NCBI RefSeq assembly: GCF_000760695.4
Contig: NZ_JHEG04000001.1
Coordinates: forward strand, 6,640,204 to 6,704,203
From: Tolypothrix bouteillei VB521301
Lineage (GTDB): Bacteria; Cyanobacteriota; Cyanobacteriia; Cyanobacteriales; Nostocaceae
DNA length: 64,000 nt
Direction: 5' to 3'
How positions within the stretch are numbered: the first letter of the stretch is position 1; the number at the start of each line of letters is the position of its first letter. The position numbers and the translations under genes are program-made. Below are positions 37,471 through 47,234 of this stretch, in pieces. A model generated the notes under the pieces. It saw nothing but the letters and a program-made list of their open reading frames with translations, searched no databases and was not told the DNA's origin.

Positions 37471-37707
37471 ATGCAAACTTTAAAAGCTATTTATGAAAAT
37501 GGTGTGTTTCGCCCTTTAGAAGAACCTGAATTGATTGAAGGGCAATTTGTCCAACTGATAGTTAAACCTACTACTCCTCTTAGTCCTCAAGATATGCTAC
37601 AACTTGCATCTCAAGTTTATGAGGGATTATCAGCAACAGAGATTGACGAAATTGAAGAAATCGCCTTAAATCGAGACAATTTTTTCTCTGATAGAACTGA
37701 AGCATGA
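37471..37707 (+). CDS. DUF104/AF2212-type antitoxin
   Basis: 78 residues. MQTLKAIYENGVFRPLEEPE and EGQFVQLIV are the standard antitoxin start of the AF2212/VapB-like group; the C-terminal half (ATEIDEIEEIALNRDNFF) is acidic and helical, suited to wrap the toxin. Its stop overlaps the start of the PIN-domain frame by 4 bases (ATGA), the usual layout of a VapBC-type operon. Confidence 0.82.
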   Translation: MQTLKAIYENGVFRPLEEPELIEGQFVQLIVKPTTPLSPQDMLQLASQVYEGLSATEIDEIEEIALNRDNFFSDRTEA

Positions 37708-37919
37708 GCCAAGATCCAGTTCTTTTAGATACTGATACGCTGTCACTCATTCTGCGCCAAAATCCTCTTGTCCTTGCTAAAGCACAATCATATTTGGCGC
37801 AACATAGCAGGTTTACTTTCTCGATTATTACTCGCTATAAAATTCTGCGAGGACTGAAAGCTATACTGCAAGGGCTCTCGAATTTTTGTACGTTGGACAA
37901 ACCTAACAAATACCTGTAA
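37704..37919 (+). pseudogene. Truncated VapC-type PIN-domain toxin
   Basis: The first 50 residues are a good PIN-domain start (VLLDTDTLSLILRQNP, then FSIITRYKILRGLKA), with the first catalytic Asp and the first Glu position replaced by Lys (normally YEIL). After about residue 53 the sequence turns to unrelated codons and stops at 71, where a full VapC has about 130. The downstream DNA is a dispersed GTTGGGTTTCGTTCC-type repeat, which may have caused the truncation. No RNase activity is expected. Confidence 0.75.
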
Positions 37920-37986
37920 ATGTTGGGTTTCGTTCCTCAACCCAACCTACTACTGGTCTGTCGCATTTTTAGGCTTAACCAATAAG

Positions 37987-39408
37987 TTAACTATTATCCT
38001 TCAAAACCAACCCTTCTAACCTTTGTTGTAAATCTTTTGTGAGATCGGCAACGGCTTGTCTAGCACCTTGGCGACTAGCCTTGTAAGCCGGGTAACGTTC
38101 GGAAACAGACAAAGGCTCACCAATAGTTATTTTCACATTTTGCTTGCCAAGTTTGGGAGTTCGGAAAGGATTGCCACCCGTAATTAGAGTGACGACATTC
38201 CATAGAAGTAAGGTGGTCTCTGCAAATCGTTCTGCTGTGGGTTTTTCTCGCACGTATTTACCCGTGACAGCAACTAAATTTTCCACCAATCTCATGTGCC
38301 ACATTCGCAAGTTCGCTTCTTCTGCTACACGATCGCCTAATGCCTTTTCTACAAGAGACAGTGCTTTTTTATCTTTAAATTCCTCTCTAAAAATATAATT
38401 CCATCCTGCTTGCTCTACCCGACGACAGCGATCGCTAAAATTTCCTTTAGATTGTAAGTCAAAATAATCTTCAGCAACTTGTAAAACCACATCTAACACA
38501 GCTTGAAGACGAACGGCAAAAAGCTCATTTGCATCTTTTCCTCCCTCATAGACTGGCAATTTGCGATGGTAGAACCGCTTGTAAAATTCTTCTATCAAAG
38601 ATAATAAACGTTCGCTCAAACCCACCAAGCGAGGGTAGAGAGAGTCAAAAGTTGCAGAGGAGGGGAGGGAATGTGCTGTATTTGCACTTAAGCCCATCGC
38701 AGTTTCCAATTCAGTTAAAAGATTGGCAATAGCACCCCAAGGAGCTGCAACATAACTGTATCGAATACCGACTGGTACAATAAAAACCTGTTCATCCCGC
38801 TTGTCTTTCTGTAAATCCTCAGCGCACCAAAAACCCATCTGGGCAATACCTGGTTCTAGAGGATTGACAATTTCTGAAAGACCATTGGTAGCACCTTCAG
38901 GTGCAGCCGCCATGGGAAACTGACCGTTGACAAATAAGTCACGTGCCGATCGCAATCCCGTCCAATCTGCTTTCCCTCGTTGAATGGGGGTTGCACCCAA
39001 ATGAGATACAATCCAACCAACGTGAGAACCAGCCCAAAGAGGAATTCCACGGTCATAAATAAAATGAGCGTGAATCGGATGCTGTAGCGCTGTACCCCCA
39101 TGTCGTGCTACTTTTGGCAGAATGTGATAAAGCAAATAGCCTAAAGCAAAGGGATCTTCCGTCTTCGGATGGCGAAATGCCAGCATAAAGCGGATTTTAC
39201 CTTCTTGGAACTGGCGGTACAAATCCACCAAAACCTCTACGTTGTCTGCTTCAATATGGTTAATTGCTGTTTTCCAGCGTATCCAATGGGGTAACACCAA
39301 CTGGACACCGCGCAAAAATAAGGGATCTAACGCCGGAGGAATAAATTCCAAAGGTGGTTGGGCTTGATAAATAATATCGGGCAAGGTGCTTTTCTCCTGA
39401 AGTTGCAA
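37987..39408 (-). CDS. Phospholipid/glycerol-acyltransferase family protein
   Basis: 473 residues. The H-x4-D motif (FRHPKTEDP), GSHVGWIVSHLGATPIQRGK and APEGATNG (in place of FPEGTRS) are acyltransferase (PlsC-like) motifs. The C-terminal half is helical with no recognised domain. It should transfer an acyl chain to a glycerolipid at the membrane. Long forms with this N-terminus are common in cyanobacteria. Substrate not known. Divergent from proS. Confidence 0.83.
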   Translation of the reverse strand: MQLQEKSTLPDIIYQAQPPLEFIPPALDPLFLRGVQLVLPHWIRWKTAINHIEADNVEVLVDLYRQFQEGKIRFMLAFRHPKTEDPFALGYLLYHILPKVARHGGTALQHPIHAHFIYDRGIPLWAGSHVGWIVSHLGATPIQRGKADWTGLRSARDLFVNGQFPMAAAPEGATNGLSEIVNPLEPGIAQMGFWCAEDLQKDKRDEQVFIVPVGIRYSYVAAPWGAIANLLTELETAMGLSANTAHSLPSSATFDSLYPRLVGLSERLLSLIEEFYKRFYHRKLPVYEGGKDANELFAVRLQAVLDVVLQVAEDYFDLQSKGNFSDRCRRVEQAGWNYIFREEFKDKKALSLVEKALGDRVAEEANLRMWHMRLVENLVAVTGKYVREKPTAERFAETTLLLWNVVTLITGGNPFRTPKLGKQNVKITIGEPLSVSERYPAYKASRQGARQAVADLTKDLQQRLEGLVLKDNS

Positions 39409-39528
39409 GCGGACATTTTAAAAAGGTTTATTAAAGTAAGCTTGCTTATACCTTTTGGTAATTTATAGCAAGCTAATACACTAACTTAACTGACTAAAGG
39501 ATTATTGAATCTGGAAAGGGGACAAACG

Positions 39529-41334
39529 ATGCGACTGTCACAAATGCTATTCCTTACACTTAGGGACGATCCAGCAGATGCTGAGATTCCCAGCCACAAA
39601 CTCTTAGTCCGCGCAGGCTACATTCGTCGCATCGGTAGCGGTGTATATGCTTACCTTCCATTTATGTGGCGAGTCCTGCAAAGAGTTTCCCAAATTGTCC
39701 GCGAAGAAATCAACAAAATTGGCGGACAAGAGTGTCTCTTACCTCAATTACAACCTGCTGAGTTATGGAAAGAGTCCGGACGGTGGGATACGTACACCAA
39801 AGGGGAAGGAATTATGTTCTTCCTAAAAGACCGTCGCGATCAAGAACAGGCTTTAGGACCAACCCATGAGGAAGTGATTACAACCATCGCTCGTGACATG
39901 ATTCGTTCCTACCGTCAGCTTCCACAGGTTTTTTACCAAATTCAAACAAAATTCCGCGATGAAATCCGTCCTCGTTTTGGTTTAATGCGCGGGCGAGAAT
40001 TCATCATGAAGGATGCTTACTCTTTCCACCCAGATGAAGAAAGTTTGAAAAAAACTTATCAGGATATGGATACCGCCTACCATAATATCTTGAGAAGGTG
40101 TGGTTTAGCTTTTCGTGCCGTCCAAGCCGATCCCGGTGCAATTGGCGGTTCTGGTTCGCAAGAATTTATGGTGCTAGCGGAAGCAGGCGAAGATGAAGTC
40201 TTGTACACAGAAGATGGAAAATACGCTGCTAACGTAGAGAAAGCGGTTTCTCTCCCACCAGATGCAGAACCATCACCGTTTACGAGCTATGAAAAGCGGG
40301 AAACTCCAGGAACAGAGACTATTGAGAAAGTCTGTAAATTTCTCAAATGTTCCCCCACCCAAATAGTGAAAAACGTTCTTTATCAAACAATTTTTGATAA
40401 TGGGATGACAGCATTCGTGCTAGTAAGTATCCGAGGAGACCAAGAGGTTAATGATGTCAAGTTGCAAAACGAACTGACAAAACTAGCTCCTCAGTTCGGT
40501 GCTAAAGCTGCTATCAAATTGATAGTGCCAGATGCCCAAGCCCAATCAAAACTGCTCAAACCTTTACCTTTGGGCTATATTGCACCTGACATTGCCGACA
40601 GTCACATTATTCATGCCGCCAAAGATATCGTCCCTCATTTTGTGCGTTTTATTGATAAAACAGCTGTTGATTTAAAGAATTTTGCCACGGGTGCAAATGA
40701 ATCGGGTTATCACGTCGTTGGCGCAAATTGGAACGAGCAATACAAGGTACCCGAACCGATCGTAGATGTACGTAAGTCAAGACCTGGGGATCGCTCCGTT
40801 CACAATCCCGAGCAGCTTCTGCTTAGCGCTCGTGGAATAGAGGTAGGACACATTTTTCAATTAGGTATTAAGTATTCGCAAGCAATGGGCGCAACGTATA
40901 CCAACGAACAAGGAGAAGAAAAACCTCTATTCATGGGTTGTTACGGTGTGGGTGTATCGCGCTTAGCCCAATCTGCTGTAGAGCAATCTTATGATAAAGA
41001 TGGGATTGTTTGGCCTGTTGCGATCGCACCTTATCAGGCGATCGTTACAATTCCTAACGTCAAAGATGCCCAACAAGTAGAAATCGCGGAAAAACTTTAC
41101 GCAGAACTGAACTCTGCGGGAATTGACACTCTACTTGACGATCGCGACGAGCGACCGGGCGTAAAATTCAAGGACGCCGATTTAATTGGAATCCCTTACA
41201 GAATCGTCACTGGGAGGGCAATTGCCAATGGCAAAGTTGAAGTCGTTGAAAGAAAAAGCCGCAACTCTCAGGAAATTGACATTGCTGAAGTTGTATCTAC
41301 TATAAAGGAGTGGATTGATGCTGCTAATGGCTAA
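39529..41334 (+). CDS. proS: Prolyl-tRNA synthetase
   Basis: 601 residues from ATG 39529 ([15 protein letters not shown]), with AAAGGGG upstream. Bacterial type: motif 1 ([17 protein letters not shown]), motif 2 ([26 protein letters not shown]), an inserted editing (YbaK-like) domain at about 230-390, motif 3 ([15 protein letters not shown]) and the anticodon-binding C-terminus. It charges tRNA-Pro. The final NG plus stop come from a TAATGGC-type repeat unit that begins the adjacent repeat module. Confidence 0.96.
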   Translation: MRLSQMLFLTLRDDPADAEIPSHKLLVRAGYIRRIGSGVYAYLPFMWRVLQRVSQIVREEINKIGGQECLLPQLQPAELWKESGRWDTYTKGEGIMFFLKDRRDQEQALGPTHEEVITTIARDMIRSYRQLPQVFYQIQTKFRDEIRPRFGLMRGREFIMKDAYSFHPDEESLKKTYQDMDTAYHNILRRCGLAFRAVQADPGAIGGSGSQEFMVLAEAGEDEVLYTEDGKYAANVEKAVSLPPDAEPSPFTSYEKRETPGTETIEKVCKFLKCSPTQIVKNVLYQTIFDNGMTAFVLVSIRGDQEVNDVKLQNELTKLAPQFGAKAAIKLIVPDAQAQSKLLKPLPLGYIAPDIADSHIIHAAKDIVPHFVRFIDKTAVDLKNFATGANESGYHVVGANWNEQYKVPEPIVDVRKSRPGDRSVHNPEQLLLSARGIEVGHIFQLGIKYSQAMGATYTNEQGEEKPLFMGCYGVGVSRLAQSAVEQSYDKDGIVWPVAIAPYQAIVTIPNVKDAQQVEIAEKLYAELNSAGIDTLLDDRDERPGVKFKDADLIGIPYRIVTGRAIANGKVEVVERKSRNSQEIDIAEVVSTIKEWIDAANG

Positions 41335-41455
41335 TAGTGAGTCCTGCGCTGTAGGCGGGTTTCCCGCGCCCACCGGGACTGGCGAACAAGGGAGGGCTAA
41401 TAGCTCATCTTTACAATTAACAATTAGCCATTAGCCATTAGCCATTAGCAATTAA
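41325..41455. repeat. Heptamer-flanked palindromic repeat module, copy C
   Basis: Left heptamers overlap the proS stop, then the core at 41337-41398 (GGCGGGTTTCCCGCGCCCAC, GGGACTGGCGAACAAGGGAG) and right TTAGCCA heptamers reaching almost to the next ATG. Confidence 0.8.
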
Positions 41456-41460
41456 CCAGT

Positions 41461-42267
41461 ATGGAACTCCTCACAATAGTCCTATCCGGCTTGCTAGGAT
41501 TGATTGCTCCTGTAGGATTGGTGATTGACCGAACTGCTGAAAATGTCATACGCTCTCAATTCGCTAGCGTCAAGCAGTTACAGGTACGAGTTGATAATGC
41601 TCCCTCTTATCAATTGCTACAGGGAAAAGTTCAACGAGTGAGGTTTGCAGGGCGTTCTTTGCAACTAAAGCAGCAAAATCTTCAAATTGCTGCTTTAGAA
41701 TTGGAAACTGATGCCATTGAATTAGACCCACGTACTCTCAGAAAAAAACCATTATTTCAACGACCTTTACAGGCGGGTCTGCGTGTTGTTTTAACCCAGG
41801 AGGATATCAACAAGCTGTTACAGTCACCCAAATTTTTAGCTCAGTTGGAAAAAATGAAAATTAACGTGGACGATTCATCAAATACAGAGTATAACTCTGT
41901 ATATAAATTTGTAAATCCAAATGTAAAATTTTTAGCAAACAATAGACTGAGTTTCCAAGTAGAATTACAGAATGAAAGCCAAAATAAACCTTTGTTAATT
42001 AAGGCAGAAGCAGGGCTAAATATTATTGGTGGCAAAAATATTCAACTTGTCGAACCAGAGGTGACTGCTAATGGAGAAGCCGCTCCACCACAATTTTTAA
42101 ATCAAATTGTGAACAATATTAACAAACGATTGGATTTGGGACAATTAGAAGGTAACGGTCTACAAGTACGAATTCTAAAATTAAATATGAAACAACAAGA
42201 ATTAGAAATCGCAGCATTCATACGAATAGAACCGTCTTCCAAGTTTTTGGAAACTCGAGGCTCTTAG
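41461..42267 (+). CDS. DUF2993 (LmeA-like) lipid-binding protein
   Basis: 268 residues. Hydrophobic N-terminus (ELLTIVLSGLLGLIAPVGL) as signal or anchor, then DRTAENVIRSQFASVKQLQV and LELETDAIELDPRTL, typical of the DUF2993 family, related to mycobacterial phospholipid-binding LmeA. Expected to bind lipid in the periplasm. It is 6 bases from the repeat module and 70 bases ahead of the GerMN gene. Confidence 0.8.
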   Translation: MELLTIVLSGLLGLIAPVGLVIDRTAENVIRSQFASVKQLQVRVDNAPSYQLLQGKVQRVRFAGRSLQLKQQNLQIAALELETDAIELDPRTLRKKPLFQRPLQAGLRVVLTQEDINKLLQSPKFLAQLEKMKINVDDSSNTEYNSVYKFVNPNVKFLANNRLSFQVELQNESQNKPLLIKAEAGLNIIGGKNIQLVEPEVTANGEAAPPQFLNQIVNNINKRLDLGQLEGNGLQVRILKLNMKQQELEIAAFIRIEPSSKFLETRGS

Positions 42268-42339
42268 GTAACGTCTTTTACCAGGCTTCTTCTTACAGTA
42301 ATACTTTTTTCTATTTCAGACTAAAGCAAGGAATTCAAT

Positions 42340-42951
42340 ATGAAAGAACAACAAGGTAATCGTATTTCTTCAGGTATCATCGCAGCTGTTTCAGTTGCGG
42401 TTATTGCTGTCAGTGGTGCTCTAGCTTACCACGTTTTTAATTCAGGCAGCAATGAAATATCCCCAAAGCCCAATCCGAATATCACCGGCCAAGCTAACAC
42501 TCCCAACAAGCAAATCAATCCCGCCGAGCAAAAGGCTGAAGTCTATTGGTTGCAGGACAGTGGTACAAAGCTTTCTTTGGTTCCACAAACAGTTACACTT
42601 CCTCAGGGAGAACCCAATAAGGTTTTAGAAGAAGCTTTTTCAAAACTATTAGCAGGACCAACCGAAGGAACTGGTTCAACCACTATCCCAAAAGAAACCA
42701 AGTTGTTGGGAGTGAAGGTCACAGATGATGGTGTCCATGTCAACTTATCAGAAGATTTTACGACAGGAGGTGGGAGTTCCTCTATGATGGGTCGCGTGGG
42801 ACAAGTTGTTTACACTGCCACTGCTTTAAATCCCAATGCTAAGGTATACATTGAAGTTAACGGGAAACAGTTGGATGTCTTGGGTGGCGAAGGTTTGGAG
42901 TTGGAACAGCCCCTAACTCGTGAAAGCTACAAACAAAATTTTGAACTTTAG
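42340..42951 (+). CDS. GerMN domain protein
   Basis: 203 residues. N-terminal anchor (about 12-32), a Pro/Asn-rich linker, then a GerMN domain (about 66-190): EVYWLQDSGTKLSLVPQTVT, KLLAGPTEGTGSTTIPKETK and GRVGQVVYTATALNP. In cyanobacteria such single-domain proteins are envelope associated; no germination role applies. Function unknown. Confidence 0.83.
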   Translation: MKEQQGNRISSGIIAAVSVAVIAVSGALAYHVFNSGSNEISPKPNPNITGQANTPNKQINPAEQKAEVYWLQDSGTKLSLVPQTVTLPQGEPNKVLEEAFSKLLAGPTEGTGSTTIPKETKLLGVKVTDDGVHVNLSEDFTTGGGSSSMMGRVGQVVYTATALNPNAKVYIEVNGKQLDVLGGEGLELEQPLTRESYKQNFEL

Positions 42952-42996
42952 CTACAGCGATCGGCGAGCGGTGACTGACTGGTCACCGCTCGCTGA

Positions 42997-43341
42997 CTAT
43001 TTACCATTTAAAACCCGAAAGTTACGGGCTTGCTGTTCCAACCTAGTGGCAAGGCGATCGCAAACTCGGTTGCACAATTCAAAAATCATTTCATCTTCTA
43101 CCCGGTAATAGGCGCAAGTTCCTTCGCTACGGCGACTGAGTATTCCTGCTTGCCACATAACTTTCAGGTGTTTTGACACATTAGCCTGAGAAGTTTGTGT
43201 TGCCTCTACCAATTCTTGCACGCATTTTTCTTCATCCCGCAGTAAATGCAACAGCCGCAGACGCATGGGTTCACTCAAGAGGCTGAAGTATTCAGCTACT
43301 TGTTGCACAACTTCCGGTGGTACAGGCAACGCTTGTTTCAT
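42997..43341 (-). CDS. ArsR/SmtB family transcriptional repressor
   Basis: 114 residues. Winged-helix start LLSEPMRLRLLHLLRDEEKC, recognition helix TSQANVSKHLKVMWQAGILS, wing RRSEGTCAYYRVED. Cysteines in EEKCVQEL, GTCAYY and the two in ELCNRVCDRL could bind a metal or sense redox. It represses its own or nearby genes until released. The target is not evident: no efflux or arsenic gene adjoins it. Confidence 0.86.
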   Translation of the reverse strand: MKQALPVPPEVVQQVAEYFSLLSEPMRLRLLHLLRDEEKCVQELVEATQTSQANVSKHLKVMWQAGILSRRSEGTCAYYRVEDEMIFELCNRVCDRLATRLEQQARNFRVLNGK

Positions 43342-43465
43342 CAGGGTAGATCTGTAAGGATGCAGCTGGAAATTTTAACAATGACCATTAAATTTAGCCA
43401 GGAAACGCTCGCTAGACCCTAAAGGGCTTAGCTGCGGTTTATTGACTCGATATATAGATTAATAC

Positions 43466-44008
43466 TTAATCTGGTTTAATTCGCATCAAAGGTTGACCGT
43501 ATTCCACTGGTTCGCTATTTTGTAGAAGAATTTCTACCACTTGCCCGGAAACTTCTGCTTCTATTTCGTTCATAAGTTTCATGGCTTCGATGATACAAAC
43601 TGTTTGACCTCTCTTGACGCGATCGCCCACTTCCACAAATGGTGATTCACCGGGACCGGGGGCGCGGTAAAAAGTTCCCACCATTGGGGAGGGGATGTCA
43701 ACCAGTTTTGAGTCAATAACAGGGGAAGAAGTGACCGGCGACGGAATCCCTTTTGTAGCAGTCGTCAGGTCTATAGGAGTAGGTTCCGTCACCGCAGGCA
43801 CCACCAATGGCGGAGGCGGTGGAATGGGTGGCAATCCCGAAGACACCGCACCTTGCCCCGCTTGAGCTACTGACAATACTTGGTTGCTAACACTAACAGC
43901 TTTGCGAACCGTTAATTCAAAATCGTCACTTTTGAGAGTCACTTCTGCAAGATCTGTTTGTGCAATCGTCGTCAGTAGTTGGCGGATTTCGTTAAAGTCT
44001 AATGGCAC
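43466..44008 (-). CDS. accB: Acetyl-CoA carboxylase biotin carboxyl carrier protein
   Basis: About 180 residues from GTG 44008 ([12 protein letters not shown]), which matches cyanobacterial relatives; GAGGT lies upstream. Flexible Pro-rich linker about 65-105, then a biotinyl domain with the acceptor Lys in IEAMKLMNE. It carries CO2 between biotin carboxylase and the carboxyltransferase in fatty-acid synthesis. It follows efp by 232 bases on the same strand, the gene order seen in other cyanobacteria. Confidence 0.94.
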   Translation of the reverse strand: MPLDFNEIRQLLTTIAQTDLAEVTLKSDDFELTVRKAVSVSNQVLSVAQAGQGAVSSGLPPIPPPPPLVVPAVTEPTPIDLTTATKGIPSPVTSSPVIDSKLVDIPSPMVGTFYRAPGPGESPFVEVGDRVKRGQTVCIIEAMKLMNEIEAEVSGQVVEILLQNSEPVEYGQPLMRIKPD

Positions 44009-44240
44009 AGCTTTTCTTACCTCATGCAATTAGGTGGTAGAGAGACTCATACCAACTTTGGATTTTAGATTTTAGATTTTAGATTGTTTTGCCTGTGAAT
44101 GAGACAGTTTCAACCTTCCCAAAAAATCTTACTTATTCCAATTTGGTATCTTCTGTAAAGTCGGTTATCTTTTGAGACAGGGAGACAAATCCCTGTAACG
44201 CATCAAACTCGGGATTTGCATATTTGAGGTGAAAGGTAGG

Positions 44241-44798
44241 TTACTCCCTGCCTAAGTATGTATCGTTACGGGTGTCGATCCGGATGCGTTCTCCTTGAGA
44301 AATAAAGAGTGGAACCATAATCATTGCTCCTGTTTCCACAGTTGCTGGTTTTGAACCACCCGTCGCAGTATCGCCCTTGACACCTGGGTCTGTTTGGACA
44401 ACTTCCAACACGACTGAGTTGGGCAGTTCTACCTCTAGGACTTGGTCATCCCAACGAACTACATTGACTTCCATACCTTCCTTGAGGTATTTTACACGTT
44501 CGCCAATTTGTGCAGCACTCAATCTGCCTTCTTCATAAGTTTCCATATCCATAAAGACGTAATCTTCACCTTCTTTATAGGTATGTTGCATCGTACTTTT
44601 TTCCAAATTGGCTTGCGGAACTGTTTCTCCTGCCCGGAACGTTCTTTCTACCACGTTCCCATTTTGGGCATTTTTCAGTTTTGTCCGTACAAACGCAGAA
44701 CCTTTACCAGGTTTAACATGGAGGAATTCTACCACTCGCCATACAGACCCATCTAACACTATAGACACGCCAGGTCGAAAGTCGTTACTGGAAATCAT
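44241..44798 (-). CDS. efp: Elongation factor P
   Basis: 185 residues from ATG 44798 ([10 protein letters not shown]); a TTG at 44822 would add eight residues and is unlikely. Conserved [20 protein letters not shown] carries the Lys in the tip loop that rescues ribosomes stalled at polyproline, and [16 protein letters not shown] and [15 protein letters not shown] complete domains II and III. Normal length. First gene of a likely efp-accB unit. Confidence 0.96.
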   Translation of the reverse strand: MISSNDFRPGVSIVLDGSVWRVVEFLHVKPGKGSAFVRTKLKNAQNGNVVERTFRAGETVPQANLEKSTMQHTYKEGEDYVFMDMETYEEGRLSAAQIGERVKYLKEGMEVNVVRWDDQVLEVELPNSVVLEVVQTDPGVKGDTATGGSKPATVETGAMIMVPLFISQGERIRIDTRNDTYLGRE

Positions 44799-45488
44799 GA
44801 AACCTTCATATATTGGAGACAATCGGGATTTATTTTAACCCTCAATAGGAGTAATTAGACATTAATCATTCGTGATTAGTAATTAGTACTTATCAATATT
44901 AACCGACAAGCAGCGATCGGCAACAATGACCCATGACTGACGCTGCTTGCGCTAAGGGAGTTCCACTTCATTCCCGATCTGAGCCTGGAGGTGCCTTTTA
45001 TCGAGATTCTGTTTCTACAGAGCCCAATGCATCAATTGCTACGACTGAAAAATACAGCAGCAATGATAATTAAACTTAAAAGCACCAGAGGTACGAAAAG
45101 GTTAGGGATATCTGATAATTGCATCTGTTGGGGAAAAATAAAAAATGAAAATTAAAAGTATTTTTGCTATCTGTTATTGATAATGTAGCACCATTAATGT
45201 TGAAGCTATTGACAATTTTCGATAAATATGTATATTTGTCTTTGTATTAAATAGTACCAAACAGCTATGTTCGCATCGCTTCTCAATTGCTTTAAGGATA
45301 TCAGCAATATATAGTTAAGCGAAGCAATTCTGGCTAAACTCTTTGCCAAGGGAGTTTTTCTCGGTATATATTACTAGGGGATTGTACTATGTCGTTCTAG
45401 TCACTCTAAGCCACACAAGTTGGGCTGTTTATGTGCAATACCAACGCAATTGCAACACAATAATTTTGGAGTGTAAGTAAAGTAGGTT
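44799..45488. other. Intergenic region holding one small gene
   Basis: About 690 bases upstream of efp and of the desaturase gene. It holds the 30-codon frame at 45032-45124 on the minus strand; the rest is AT-rich with no recognised repeat or RNA. Confidence 0.5.
45032..45124 (-). CDS. Putative 30-residue single-span membrane peptide
   Basis: ATG to TGA encodes 30 residues: a short polar start (MQLSDIPN), an 18-20-residue hydrophobic helix rich in Leu, Ile and Val, and the end FFSRSN. The layout is that of the tiny membrane subunits of photosynthetic and respiratory complexes, but it does not match PsbI, PsbM, PsbT, PsaM, PetG, PetL or PetN as I know them. No clear Shine-Dalgarno sequence is visible. 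Confidence 0.45.
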   Translation of the reverse strand: MQLSDIPNLFVPLVLLSLIIIAAVFFSRSN

Positions 45489-46823
45489 ATGGTGTCCTTC
45501 TGGATAGCGATCGCGGCTTGGGGACTAGGCTCTCTCTTATGGGCAGAACTAGTACGAGATTTATATCACGTCTTAGCCCATCACTGGCAACCACTGTATC
45601 GGCAACACGCATGGCATCATCGTGTCTTTCATCGAGATTTGAACGTTGTAAATGCCAAAATTTATCGTCAAGCACAATGGCGTCACGATTTGCCTGAATG
45701 CCTTGTGATGTTGCTTTTTTCACTAGTATTTTGGTGGGCTTGTTTTCAATGGACGCCACAGTACCACTTGGCGGCTCTTATGGGAACCCTTTACACTTTG
45801 ATGTTTTTAGCTAGCTGCATAGCACGTGGCATTGGTAGCGAATGGGCGCGGGAAGCAACCGATGTGACTCACCTACCCGGTCCTTTCTTGACGCCTCCAG
45901 GTAACTGGTTCGTGAATCGACCCTACCACTGGCGGCATCATTTTGATAACGATCGTGCTTACTATTGCAGTACCTTTACTTTGATAGATAAGCTTATGGG
46001 TACAGCACTGGCACTAAAAGGCAAGAAAATTGCAGTCACGGGAGCATCGGGAACTCTGGGGCGATCGCTGCTATTGCATTTACATTTAGCAGGTGCGAAG
46101 GTGGTAGCCTTGAGTTCAAAATCAGAACCCATAACACTGACCGTCAATGACAAACCACTAGCAGTGAAGACAATTTCTTGGGAAGTAGGCAAAGAGGGAG
46201 AACTGCTCGAACATCTCAAGCAGATAGACATCTTAGTCCTCAACCACGGTATTAACGTTAAAAGTGAAAGAACACCAGAGGCAATTTTTAAATCTTACGA
46301 GATTAACACCTTTTCTAGTTGGCGACTGCTAGAACTTTTTTTGACGACTGTTCGGACTGACGAACACGTAGCTCGCAAAGAAGTTTGGGTCAATACTTCT
46401 GAAGCAGAAGTCAGCCCTGCGATTAGCCCTTTGTACGAACTCTCAAAACGTGCTTTGGGAGATTTAATCACATTACGTCGTTTGGATGCTCCTTGCGTAA
46501 TCCGTAAATTAATTCTAGGACCTTTCAAAAGCAACCTCAATCCCATTGGAGTTATGTCCGGTGATTGGGTAGCACGGCAGATTCTAGCATCAGCCAAACG
46601 CGATGACCGCAATATCATTGTGGCAATCAATCCTTTGACATATATACTATTTCCAGTGAAGGAATTTTTTGTATCAACATATTTCAGATTGTTTAGCAAT
46701 TCCAAGGTTTTCCCTCAAGGAACTCCTGAGTCAGTTTTACCTGGATTAGAAATTGATGGAAGAAACAAGCACTTAGAAATCAGTAGCAGAAACGGGCAAG
46801 ATGCTCGTACCACAGGAGGTTAA
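45489..46823 (+). CDS. Sterol-desaturase-like/short-chain dehydrogenase fusion
   Basis: 444 residues. The N-terminal half has several membrane segments and the three histidine boxes of the fatty-acid-hydroxylase/sterol-desaturase family (HVLAHHW, HAWHHRVFH, HWRHH), a di-iron site. The C-terminal half (from about residue 178) is a Rossmann short-chain dehydrogenase: TGASGTLGRS, LNHGIN and YELSKRALGD with Tyr and Lys in Y-x3-K. This bifunctional form is recurrent in cyanobacteria. The lipid substrate is unknown. Confidence 0.87.
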   Translation: MVSFWIAIAAWGLGSLLWAELVRDLYHVLAHHWQPLYRQHAWHHRVFHRDLNVVNAKIYRQAQWRHDLPECLVMLLFSLVFWWACFQWTPQYHLAALMGTLYTLMFLASCIARGIGSEWAREATDVTHLPGPFLTPPGNWFVNRPYHWRHHFDNDRAYYCSTFTLIDKLMGTALALKGKKIAVTGASGTLGRSLLLHLHLAGAKVVALSSKSEPITLTVNDKPLAVKTISWEVGKEGELLEHLKQIDILVLNHGINVKSERTPEAIFKSYEINTFSSWRLLELFLTTVRTDEHVARKEVWVNTSEAEVSPAISPLYELSKRALGDLITLRRLDAPCVIRKLILGPFKSNLNPIGVMSGDWVARQILASAKRDDRNIIVAINPLTYILFPVKEFFVSTYFRLFSNSKVFPQGTPESVLPGLEIDGRNKHLEISSRNGQDARTTGG

Positions 46824-47033
46824 CTATCTACTCTCCTTTACAGATGTCAGTTTCTAAAAAGTTAACTTTATGATTCGGAGTAGGCATATTGCCTGCTCTT
46901 TTAATTTCTAAAATAGATTAATGCAATCGAAGCGGAAGCCATGACTGCAACACAATGTAATAGCACTGCTTGCTCGGAGGGCGCATCCCAATTAGAAAAA
47001 ACCTCTACCAATTTAAACAAAAAATGCGACAGA

Positions 47034-47170
47034 TATAGCAAATCTAAATCATTTGTAAAAAATTTCGCTCGCTAATGGCTAATAGCTAATTGCTTTTGAC
47101 CATTAGCTATTAGCCATTAGCCATTAGCCGTCTTCTCTCTTATTTTTATATTTCATTTAGGACTGCTATA
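47034..47170. mobile_element. MITE-like element without core
   Basis: Ends TATAGCAAATCTAAAT and ATTTAGGACTGCTATA are inverted repeats (two mismatches) matching those of the element at 23390. The inner parts ATTTGTAAAAAATTT and TATTTTTATATTTCA are also shared. Only TAATGGC/TTAGCCA heptamers occupy the centre. Opposite orientation to the first copy. Confidence 0.7.
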
Positions 47171-47234
47171 GTTAGTCTAAATCTAGACTGGAAATGACTT
47201 TCTCAATTCAAAATCTAGAATCCAAAATGGTATT

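Noticed and set aside
46941..47075. A 44-codon frame ending in Phe-Ala-Arg
   Set aside because: Its last third is the end of the MITE-like element at 47034, so the frame depends on the insertion.
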